Assembly (NCBI GenBank): GCA_029907285.1
Contig: JARYMD010000267.1
Coordinates: 1 to 6,271, forward strand
Reading direction: 5' to 3'
Length of the DNA stretch: 6,271 nt
Source: Verrucomicrobiota bacterium
Lineage (GTDB): Bacteria; Verrucomicrobiota; Verrucomicrobiia; Limisphaerales; J093
This document shows, piece by piece, positions 1 through 6,271 of this stretch. A model generated the notes under the pieces. The model worked only from the letters and a program-made list of their open reading frames with translations. It made no database searches and was not told the DNA's origin. A program made the translations under genes and the position numbers. Numbering within the stretch: the stretch's first letter is position 1; the number at the start of each line of letters is the position of its first letter.

Positions 1-1
1 G

Positions 2-1240
2 CCGGTTGCTGTGGCTGAGGGGCGCGAACGGATGATTTCTGTGCCTGCGGCGGGAGTGGGTTCAAGGGCCGAGCGGCTGGTTGTAAGGGGTGACGAAGAC
101 GAATACGACAACGTTGTGTATGTGGCGAGTCAGGAGCGGGAAACAACGCGGGTGCTGGGGATTGGGCGTGTTGGGGGCGGGAGCGGTGTCGAACCGTTAT
201 ACTTTTTGGAGCGTGCTTTTGCTGCGGTGCCGCGTTTGGCCGTTGAAGTGAAGATTTGCACTCCGGATGCGCCGATCGAGCGTGATTGGATCGGGGAAGC
301 GGGGCTGGTTGTGTTGACGTGTGATCTTGAGGCAGGTGCAGCTCAGTTGGTTCGTGAACGGGTGATGCGCGGGGGCACGGCAATCTTGGTTCCGTTGGAT
401 GCGGGAATGGCGGGTTCATTGCGCGAGTTTCCGGGCTGTGAAAGAGTCGCGATGGAGGAGAGGCGGTTTGAACCTTACGGTCTGGTGACTGAGATCGACA
501 CTGGGCATCCATTGTTTGCGCCATTTGCGGATGCGCGGTTCAGTGATTTTACCAAGGTCAGGTTTTGGAAATATCGCAAGATCGATCCGCAGACGGTTCC
601 GTGGGGGCGGGTAATAGCGTCGTTTGACAACGGGGCTGCGGCAATGATCGATGTTTCTGTTGGAGATGGCCGGGTATTGATTTTTGCGGCCGGGTGGCAT
701 CCTGCTGACAGTCAACTTGCATTGTCGTCGAAGTTTGTCCCGATGATGCACGCGGCCCTTGAATTGAGTGCCGGGCCGGAGCCGGAGAACCGGTGGCGTG
801 TTGGGCAGTCGGTGCCGGCAAGACAACTTGTGCGATCGAATGACGGGCCGTTGAGCATTGTGAAGCCCGATGGCAGGACTGTGCAACTAGGGGCTGGCGA
901 GAGCATGTTTTCCGAGACTGATTTGCCCGGCCTATACACAGTGAAGGGCGGGAAACGAGAGTTGCGGTTTGCTGTCAATATAGATGCCGCTGAGAGTCGG
1001 ACGGCGCCGATGCAGCTTGACGAACTGGAGAGGTTGGGGGCGAGGCTGGCCGACACGGATCGCGCGAGTGCGGTTGCGAGTGTCACAGATGGGAGGCAAC
1101 GTGATGCAGAGGCTGAGTCGCGGCAGGGGTTGTGGCGGTGGTTCATTGCGGCGGCGTTGATGATTGTTTTTGTGGAATCGGTTCTGGCCGGGCGCGCTGC
1201 TCGGGCGGTTGTTGACCGGACAGTTCAGGTGCAATTATGA
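2..1240 (+). CDS. BatA-like membrane protein, C-terminal part (5'-truncated)
   Basis: The frame is open to the left edge, so this is the C-terminal 412 codons of a longer protein. BatA-domain proteins of this kind are usually around 700 residues, with an N-terminal BatA/VWA portion that would lie upstream. GTG at 11 and ATG at 32 are in frame but are probably internal codons. Residue numbers count from the codon at position 2. An acidic DEDEYDN block and a beta strand (VVYVAS) precede a Rossmann/GATase-like region beginning at RVLGIG (about residue 50). LVVLTCD and GGTAILVPLD follow. The segment GDGRVLIFAAGWHPADSQLA, then LSSKFVP (about residues 220-250), is the most family-like block. A beta-rich domain with PGLYTVKGG and RFAVNIDAAESRTAP comes next. 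One transmembrane helix (about residues 377-397) is followed by RAARA, so the C-terminus is probably cytoplasmic and the rest periplasmic. No catalytic residues are recognised. The stop codon overlaps the next start by 4 bp. The family call is good; the molecular role is unknown. Confidence 0.85.
   Translation, partial: PVAVAEGRERMISVPAAGVGSRAERLVVRGDEDEYDNVVYVASQERETTRVLGIGRVGGGSGVEPLYFLERAFAAVPRLAVEVKICTPDAPIERDWIGEAGLVVLTCDLEAGAAQLVRERVMRGGTAILVPLDAGMAGSLREFPGCERVAMEERRFEPYGLVTEIDTGHPLFAPFADARFSDFTKVRFWKYRKIDPQTVPWGRVIASFDNGAAAMIDVSVGDGRVLIFAAGWHPADSQLALSSKFVPMMHAALELSAGPEPENRWRVGQSVPARQLVRSNDGPLSIVKPDGRTVQLGAGESMFSETDLPGLYTVKGGKRELRFAVNIDAAESRTAPMQLDELERLGARLADTDRASAVASVTDGRQRDAEAESRQGLWRWFIAAALMIVFVESVLAGRAARAVVDRTVQVQL
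1227..1240 (+). promoter_or_regulatory. Translational-coupling junction (SD plus ATGA) between genes 1 and 2
   Basis: AGGTG at 1227-1231 matches five bases of the consensus Shine-Dalgarno sequence and lies 5 nt before the ATG at 1237. The ATG shares ATGA with the TGA stop (1238-1240) of the upstream gene. This supports 1237 as the start over the in-frame ATGs at 1264 and 1267, which lack a comparable upstream motif. It also suggests that ribosomes ending gene 1 re-initiate on gene 2. Confidence 0.7.
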
Positions 1241-4200
1241 GGGCGCTATTGACAAGACGGCTGATGATGGTGGCCAATCGCCGGCGCCGTATCCGGTTGG
1301 GATTGTGGCTGACGCTTTGCTGGGTTGCCACTGCTTTGGCGGTGCACGTTGGGGCTGCAGTGTCCGGGGCGATTGGGTATGGGCCGCGCTTTGGGGGTTA
1401 TGTGGGGGGAGCGATCGGTTTGGCGTGCGCGGTTGTCACGATGATTAGAGAACGCAGCCGCGGGCTGGACCTGCACGGGGCGGCGGTTGAAGTCGAGCGG
1501 CGGTATCCCGAGCTGGATTCGCGGTTGCTGGCGGTGGTCGAAGACCGGAGCGCGAGGGAGCGCGAACCTGCCTATTGTGTGCAGCGGTTGGTAGAAGAAA
1601 CCCTCGAGCACAGTTTCAGCAATGACTGGCGTGAGGCTGTTCCTGCGTGGCGTGTGTGGGTGGCGCAGGCATTGAATTTGTTTGGCCTTGTGTTGGCTGT
1701 GTTTGCTGTGTGGAAGCTGGGCGCGGGGGCCGGTGAGGTTCGCGTTCCGGTTGTTGCCGGGACGCAGCTGGAGGTCACGCCGGGTGACGTTGAACTGGAG
1801 CGCGGGGACAGCCTTGTGGTTGTAGTTCGGTGCAACGGAAAGGTGCCGGCCGCGGTAGAACTTGTGTTTGCGCAATTGGAGGAGCCGGAGCAACGGATGT
1901 CTCTGACAAAGGGACTGGCCGATCCGATTTACGGCGGGACGATTCCGACTGTCGAGCGCGATTTGGCGTACCACATCGAGTATGACGGACGAAGGACACG
2001 CGATTATCGGGTGAAGGTGTATGAGCATCCGCGAGTGGAACGGGCTGACGCTGAGGTTGGTTACCCTGAATACACCGGTTTGCCGCCAAAACGATTTGAA
2101 AATGTGCGAACCCTGAGTGCGGTGGAGGGCAGCAGACTAAGCCTCGGTCTTCAGTTGAACAAGCCTGTCAAGTCCGCGCGTTTGATTCCATCGCGGCGTG
2201 CGGGTGATGCTGTTGTGCTTCGGGTTGGGACGAATGTTCCGGCGGCGAGCATCGAGGGCATGCCTTTGACTTTGAGCGGGACCTATCGGGTTGAACTGCG
2301 CGATTTGGACGGGCGAACGAACAAGGTGCCGCTTGAACTGGCGGTGACGGTTCTGACGAATCAGGCGCCGCAGATCAAGCTGGTTTGGCCGCGGGGCGAC
2401 CTGCGGCCGTCGCCGTTGGAAGAAATCAATTTTACCGCTGTTGCGAGTGACGATTTTGGCGTTGTCGCGTACGGCATAGGGTATGCCGTTGCCGGGCGCG
2501 CAATGGAACATGTTGAGTTGGGGCGGAATGTTCCGGCTCGGGAACGAAGGTCGTTTGACTATTTGCTCCCGCTTGAAGAGTTGAAGGTTGAGCCGGACCA
2601 GTTGGTGAGCTGGTTTGTCTGGGCTGAGGATATTGGGCCGGACGGCCGGGTGCGGCGGACCAGCAGCGACCTGTTTTTTGCCGAGGTCAGGCCATTTGAC
2701 GAAGTTTTCCGAGAATCGCGCACCGGAGGCGAGCAGTCGGACTCGGAACAGCAGGAGCCGGGCGGGGAACAGTTTGGCGACAATCCTGGTCGGTTGGCCG
2801 AGTTGGAAAAACAGATACTGACTGCCACATGGCGGCTGCAGCGCGAAGGCGGGATGAGGAATGACGGGGCGTACCGGACCAATGTGCAAGTGCTGAGGGA
2901 CGTTCAGTCCGACGTGCTGGACCAGGCGAAATCGGCGCTGGAGCAGGCGTTTGACCCGCGGATTGCGGTGCTCTGGCATTCTGCGACGACGAACATGGAA
3001 TCGGCAGTGCGCGCATTAGACAGGGCATCGAAGGACCGCAGTTCATTGTCCGAGGCAGTGGACTCGGAGCGGTCGGCGTACCAGGCGCTTCTGCGGTTGA
3101 ATCCGAAAGAGTACGACGTGGCACGACAACAGGCTCGCCGCGGCAATCAGCGCCAGAACAGCCGTCAGCAGGCTTTGCAGCGGCAGCTTGATCAGCTTGA
3201 TCTTGCGCGGCCTGCCAACCGGTACGAGAGCGAGCGCCAGGCGCAATCGCCGCTCACGCCCGAACGACGCGAACAATTGCAGGCTTTGAACAGGTTGCGC
3301 GAGCTGGCTCAGCGGCAAGAGGACCTGAACGAGCGCCTTCGCGAGCTGCAAACAGCACTTCAGGAAGCGCGCAATGAAAATGCGCGGAACGAACTGCGCC
3401 GCCAGTTGAAGAGGCTTCAAGACGACCAGCAGCAAATGGTGGCTGACGTTGATGAATTGCGCCAAAGGATAGATCAATCAGACCCCCAATCAAACCTCGC
3501 TTCAAGACAGGCGCAGCTCGACCAGGTAAGGCGCGACATGGAACGGGCGGCGGATGCAGCGGCTCGCGGTTCGGTGCCGCAGGCACTGGCTGCTGGAAGC
3601 CGCGCCCAGCAGCAGATGCAGGAAATGCGTGACGCACTGAGAAGAGAAACAGCCGGTGAACTTGGCGAGCAATTGCGTGAGATGCGCGCCGACGCGCGTG
3701 AACTGGCAAGGAATCAGGCTGATTTGGGGCGCCGACTCGAACAGATGGCGTCAAGGCCGCCCCGGACCTTGCGCGATCCGCCCCAAACAGGCGAACTGTT
3801 GAACGGCCTGGCGCAGCAGAAGGGACGGCTGACGAATTTGGTGGACAGAGTGACGCGGGTTTCCGATGCGACGGAACAATCCGAGCCGGCGGTATCGCGT
3901 GAGCTTTACGATGCTCTGCGGAGTTTCACGCAGGCGGATGTTGAGGCAACAAAACAGATGCAACAGGAATTGATCGATCGCGGCTTGATGACGCGTGCGC
4001 TGTTCGATCGGCTGCGCTCGGCCGAGCAAAACGATCGTGCCAAGGCGCTCGAGACTGCGGCGGAGATGCTGCGTCAGGGGTACCTTAATCAGGCGCAACA
4101 GGCTGAACAGCGTGCAAGGGGCGCGATTGACACTTTGAGTCGTGGGGTGGAGCGAGCGGCTGAGAGGATGCTTGGCAGCGACACCGAAGCGCTGCGGTTT

Positions 4201-4803
4201 GCCGAAAGAGAATTGGAGGGGTTGTCGGGCGAACTTGAGCGGGAGTTGGCCGCGGGCGGCGCTGGGATGACAAATGCACCTGTGGGGATTGGAGAAGCCG
4301 CGGGGCGTGCGGGGGCACAACAAGAACAGCGGCCGGAGCGTGCGGGAGCGCAGCAAAACCAGCAGCCAGGGCGGGCGGGCGAAAGAGGTTCTGACACTGT
4401 TGACGGGCTCGCGCGCGCCTTGATGGACAGGGCCGAGCGGGGCGGAGAAGATTTGGAACGGGCAGGCAGTGGGCCGATCACCGGCCCTGGGTTTGCGCAA
4501 TGGTCGGATCGGTTGCGAGAAGTCGAGGAGATGGTCGAGCTGCCGTGGGTGCGGGATGAGCTTGCAAGGGCGAGGGAGCGGGCGCGCCAGTTGCGGCGTG
4601 AATTCAGGCGTGATTTGAAGAAGCCGGATTGGGCGGTTGTGAAGCTCGAGGTGTTGCGTCCGCTCGTGGAGGTTCGCAAGGAAATTGCGGACGAACTTGC
4701 ACGGCGGGCGCCTGCTGATCGGCTGGTGCCGATTGATCGTGACCCGGTGCCGGCGCGGTATGCGGAGGCGGTGCGCCGGTATTACGAGGAACTTGGGAAA
4801 TGA
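1237..4803 (+). CDS. DUF4175-like giant coiled-coil membrane protein, complete
   Basis: This gene encodes a complete 1188-residue protein. The N-terminus is arginine-rich (RRRRIR, residues 15-20) and is followed by hydrophobic segments at about 22-42 and 52-70. A soluble stretch includes RRYPELDSRLLAVVE (88-102), an arrangement typical of DUF4175-type proteins. A third helix spans about 139-160. The positive-inside rule places residues from about 161 onward in the periplasm. Residues 168-487 look like successive beta-sandwich (Ig-like) units, with markers VGYPEYTG (274-281), SGTYRVELRDLDGR (347-360), NQAPQIKLVWP (375-385) and SDDFGVVAYGIGY (404-416). An acidic Gln/Gly linker (about 495-515) leads into a long alpha-helical Gln/Arg/Glu/Leu-rich region (about 516-1005), including LTPERREQLQALNRLRELAQ (673-692). 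A short repeated low-complexity segment (1020-1051) precedes a helical C-terminal domain (1087-1188) with WSDRLREVEEM, VPIDRDPVPARYAEAVRRYY and the end EELGK. No enzymatic motif is visible. A scaffold or tether role is inferred from architecture alone. ATGA overlaps join it to both neighbours. Confidence 0.88.
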   Translation: MRALLTRRLMMVANRRRRIRLGLWLTLCWVATALAVHVGAAVSGAIGYGPRFGGYVGGAIGLACAVVTMIRERSRGLDLHGAAVEVERRYPELDSRLLAVVEDRSAREREPAYCVQRLVEETLEHSFSNDWREAVPAWRVWVAQALNLFGLVLAVFAVWKLGAGAGEVRVPVVAGTQLEVTPGDVELERGDSLVVVVRCNGKVPAAVELVFAQLEEPEQRMSLTKGLADPIYGGTIPTVERDLAYHIEYDGRRTRDYRVKVYEHPRVERADAEVGYPEYTGLPPKRFENVRTLSAVEGSRLSLGLQLNKPVKSARLIPSRRAGDAVVLRVGTNVPAASIEGMPLTLSGTYRVELRDLDGRTNKVPLELAVTVLTNQAPQIKLVWPRGDLRPSPLEEINFTAVASDDFGVVAYGIGYAVAGRAMEHVELGRNVPARERRSFDYLLPLEELKVEPDQLVSWFVWAEDIGPDGRVRRTSSDLFFAEVRPFDEVFRESRTGGEQSDSEQQEPGGEQFGDNPGRLAELEKQILTATWRLQREGGMRNDGAYRTNVQVLRDVQSDVLDQAKSALEQAFDPRIAVLWHSATTNMESAVRALDRASKDRSSLSEAVDSERSAYQALLRLNPKEYDVARQQARRGNQRQNSRQQALQRQLDQLDLARPANRYESERQAQSPLTPERREQLQALNRLRELAQRQEDLNERLRELQTALQEARNENARNELRRQLKRLQDDQQQMVADVDELRQRIDQSDPQSNLASRQAQLDQVRRDMERAADAAARGSVPQALAAGSRAQQQMQEMRDALRRETAGELGEQLREMRADARELARNQADLGRRLEQMASRPPRTLRDPPQTGELLNGLAQQKGRLTNLVDRVTRVSDATEQSEPAVSRELYDALRSFTQADVEATKQMQQELIDRGLMTRALFDRLRSAEQNDRAKALETAAEMLRQGYLNQAQQAEQRARGAIDTLSRGVERAAERMLGSDTEALRFAERELEGLSGELERELAAGGAGMTNAPVGIGEAAGRAGAQQEQRPERAGAQQNQQPGRAGERGSDTVDGLARALMDRAERGGEDLERAGSGPITGPGFAQWSDRLREVEEMVELPWVRDELARARERARQLRREFRRDLKKPDWAVVKLEVLRPLVEVRKEIADELARRAPADRLVPIDRDPVPARYAEAVRRYYEELGK
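4306..4380 (+). repeat. 33-bp in-frame tandem repeat, about 2.3 copies
   Basis: Two adjacent 33-bp units (4306-4338 and 4339-4371) agree at 25 of 33 positions by direct comparison. A 9-bp partial third unit follows (4372-4380). In protein they read RAGAQQEQRPE, RAGAQQNQQPG and RAG at residues 1024-1048 of the DUF4175-like protein. The repeat keeps the reading frame and sits in a Gly/Ala/Gln/Arg linker between the coiled coil and the conserved C-terminal domain. Most differences between units are synonymous or swap polar residues, as expected of an old, tolerated linker expansion. Confidence 0.75.
4786..4803 (+). promoter_or_regulatory. Translational-coupling junction (SD plus ATGA) between genes 2 and 3
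   Basis: GAGGA at 4786-4790 is a good Shine-Dalgarno core ending 9 nt before the ATG at 4800. The ATG overlaps the TGA stop (4801-4803) of the upstream gene in ATGA. This fixes the start of the third gene at 4800 rather than at the in-frame ATG at 4839. It repeats the architecture of the first junction, which supports a single coupled operon. Confidence 0.75.
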
Positions 4804-6271
4804 GCGCGGCGTTCTGGGTCAACGATGCAGGCATTGGAATGCCATTTGTATGGTTGGCAGGCGCGGGGCTTATATTGCTGGTTGGTGCGGTTTGGAGTTG
4901 TTGGGGTGGGCGTGGTGGTTTGTGGAAGATTTGGTGTGTGCTGCTCAGGGTCGGCGGGATTGTGGCGTTGCTGTTTTGTCTGCTGGATTTGCAGCGGATG
5001 GTGCCGCGGGCAACGCCCGGCGCGAACTTTCTTGCCATTGTGGCGGACAACAGCATAGGCATGCAGGTTTGCGATCGTGGCGAGCAAACGTCTCGGGGGA
5101 AGCTCATGCAGTCGCTGCTCGACCCGGAGAATGCGCGGTGGATTGGCGAGGTTGAGGGAGCTTTTGAGCTGCGCCGGTTTACGTTCGATTGGCGTCTGCA
5201 GAGTGTCCGTGATTTTCGCGGGATGTCGTTTGACGGGCAGGCGACGGCCATTGGGGCGATGTTGCGGGATGTTTCGAAGCGGTTGAGCGGGCGGCCGGTC
5301 GCGGGGATAATCCTGTTTACCGATGGGATTTCAACTGACAACGCCGAGGAATTGACGCGCGGGGCGAGTTTGCCGCCGGTGTACCCTGTGATGATCGGGC
5401 GTGCAGGCGGGATTCGCGACCTTGCGATAAAGAGTGCTCAAACCAGTCAAACCGCATTTGAGGACGCGCCTGTCACACTGCGTGTGGAGGTGACAGCATG
5501 TGGTTGGCGTGGCGACGAAGTCATGGCGCGGCTGTTGGACGACAGTGGCAGGCCTGTCATGGAGCTTGCAGAACGCGCGCGGAAGGACCCGGAGACGCTC
5601 GTGTTCAATTTTAGATGGCGGCCGGAGAAGTCGGGATTGTCTTTCTATCATGTGCAGGTTGGTGGCCGGGCGCAGATTGAATCTGCGGGCTCTTTGGGGG
5701 CTGCCGATGAAGCCACGCTCCTGAACAATGCGCGGACAGTGCCCGTGGAGCGGGGACGCGGCCCGTACCGTGTGTTATACGTGGGAGGGCGCCCGAACTG
5801 GGAATACAAGTTCCTCAAGCGCGCATTGGAGGCGGATGATCAGATTCAGCTTGTCGGCCTTGTTCGGGTGGCAAAGCGCGAGCCGAGATTCGAGTTTATT
5901 GGCCGAGCTGGTGAAACCGGAAATCCACTCTTCCGCGGTTTTGGGGATCAGTCACGTGAAGAGACCGAGCGATATGATCAACCTGTGTTGCTCCGGCTTG
6001 ACACACGTGACGACGCCGAGCTCAGTTCAGGTTTTCCCCGCACGCCGGATGATTTGTATGCGTATGACGCGGTAATACTGGACGACACTGAATCCGGGTT
6101 TTTCGAGGCTGTGCAACATGGGTTGATTCGGTCTTTTGTGGCCGAGCGCGGCGGTGGCTTGCTGATGTTGGGTGGAATTGACTCGTTTGCGGAGGGAGGG
6201 TGGGGGAAGACGGCCGTGAACGCGGTTTTGCCGGTCTATCTTGATCGAATGGAGAGCTCGAAGGGGATCGG
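4800..6271 (+). CDS. Membrane VWA-like / glutamine amidotransferase-like protein, N-terminal part (3'-truncated)
   Basis: An uninterrupted frame of 490 codons runs from ATG 4800 to the window edge with no stop, so the C-terminus is missing. Proteins of this type are usually around 700-900 residues. Two hydrophobic helices (about 17-35 and 43-62) are separated by a short basic loop (GGRGGLWK), which places the following domains in the periplasm. Residues 76-200 form a VWA-like domain: FLAIVADNSIG (77-87) at the first metal-ion-dependent adhesion site (MIDAS) strand, QATAIGAML (147-155) with the candidate Thr149, and GIILFTDG (169-176) with Asp175. The third MIDAS position of DxSxS is Gly87 instead of Ser. 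Residues 205-300 look like a beta-sandwich. From YRVLYVGGRPNWEYKFLKRAL (323-343) a GATase-like domain begins. It continues with YDAVILDD (422-429) and RGGGLLMLGGIDSFAEGGWG (450-469). No nucleophilic Cys elbow (G-x-C-x-G) is seen in the visible part, so amidotransferase activity is not supported. The role is probably structural or binding, in a complex with the two upstream products. Confidence 0.88.
   Translation, partial: MSAAFWVNDAGIGMPFVWLAGAGLILLVGAVWSCWGGRGGLWKIWCVLLRVGGIVALLFCLLDLQRMVPRATPGANFLAIVADNSIGMQVCDRGEQTSRGKLMQSLLDPENARWIGEVEGAFELRRFTFDWRLQSVRDFRGMSFDGQATAIGAMLRDVSKRLSGRPVAGIILFTDGISTDNAEELTRGASLPPVYPVMIGRAGGIRDLAIKSAQTSQTAFEDAPVTLRVEVTACGWRGDEVMARLLDDSGRPVMELAERARKDPETLVFNFRWRPEKSGLSFYHVQVGGRAQIESAGSLGAADEATLLNNARTVPVERGRGPYRVLYVGGRPNWEYKFLKRALEADDQIQLVGLVRVAKREPRFEFIGRAGETGNPLFRGFGDQSREETERYDQPVLLRLDTRDDAELSSGFPRTPDDLYAYDAVILDDTESGFFEAVQHGLIRSFVAERGGGLLMLGGIDSFAEGGWGKTAVNAVLPVYLDRMESSKGI

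Noticed and set aside
11..40. GTG at 11 or ATG at 32 as the true start of gene 1
   Set aside because: The frame is already open at the window edge, no Shine-Dalgarno sequence is visible, and the family normally has an N-terminal membrane/VWA portion before this region.
2137..2979. Long antisense open frame of 280 codons (and a similar one at 1246-2028)
   Set aside because: It lies fully inside the DUF4175-like gene, whose sense frame shows clear domain structure. The antisense translation is Arg/Pro/His/Gln-rich without recognisable domains, as expected of a shadow frame in G-rich DNA.
4471..4487. Inverted repeat GGGCCG-ATCAC-CGGCCC as a possible terminator
   Set aside because: The 6-bp stem is perfect, but it lies within the coding sequence of gene 2, has no following T-tract, and is followed by more than 300 bp of conserved coding sequence. 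It is likely chance in GC-rich DNA.
3751..4500. Antisense open frame of 249 codons opposite the coiled coil
   Set aside because: It is a low-complexity shadow of Gln/Arg/Leu/Glu codons on the sense strand, with no motif of its own and no credible start context.
4685..5155. Plus-strand open frame bridging the gene 2/gene 3 junction
   Set aside because: It overlaps the conserved C-terminus of gene 2 and the membrane helices and VWA-like start of gene 3 in another frame. Its Cys/Trp/Gly/Arg-rich translation has no domain signal.
5728..6075. Plus-strand open frame of 115 codons inside gene 3
   Set aside because: The overlapping long frame carries the conserved RVLYVGG and YDAVILDD motifs, whereas this frame shows no recognisable motif.

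Overview
The window is one gapless, co-oriented coding block: three large membrane-anchored genes on the + strand, with no intergenic space at all. The two internal junctions are both ATGA stop/start overlaps (1237-1240 and 4800-4803), each preceded by a plausible Shine-Dalgarno sequence, so the genes look like consecutive members of one translationally coupled operon that continues beyond both ends of the window. No RNA gene, mobile element, CRISPR array, terminator or promoter can be supported.

Layout: (1) positions 2-1240 hold the C-terminal part of a BatA-like envelope protein that ends in a transmembrane anchor. (2) Positions 1237-4803 hold a complete 1188-residue DUF4175-like protein with three N-terminal membrane helices, a beta-rich (Ig-like) periplasmic region, a very long Gln/Arg/Glu coiled coil and a conserved helical C-terminus. 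(3) From position 4800 to the window end runs the first 490 codons of a membrane protein with two N-terminal helices, a von Willebrand A (VWA)-like domain, a beta-sandwich region and the start of a glutamine-amidotransferase-like domain. This third frame is open to the window edge and is easy to miss because no stop codon closes it.

Organism: BatA-like, DUF4175-like and VWA/GATase-like genes in this order are, from general knowledge, typical of Verrucomicrobiota and Planctomycetota, usually behind a MoxR-type AAA+ ATPase gene and a DUF58 gene. The moderately high GC, the gene order and the wording of the conserved blocks suggest a verrucomicrobial (Pedosphaera/Limisphaera-like) bacterium. This is an inference, not proof.

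Working together: in all three products the predicted topology puts the large soluble domains outside the cytoplasmic membrane. The gene 1 product is anchored by its C-terminus, and the other two by N-terminal helices. The simplest reading is one envelope complex, probably matured or controlled by a MoxR/DUF58 pair encoded upstream. Its biochemical job is not known. The main points of interest are the missing third MIDAS ligand in the VWA-like domain, a possible shared Rossmann-like module in genes 1 and 3, and the giant coiled coil between them.
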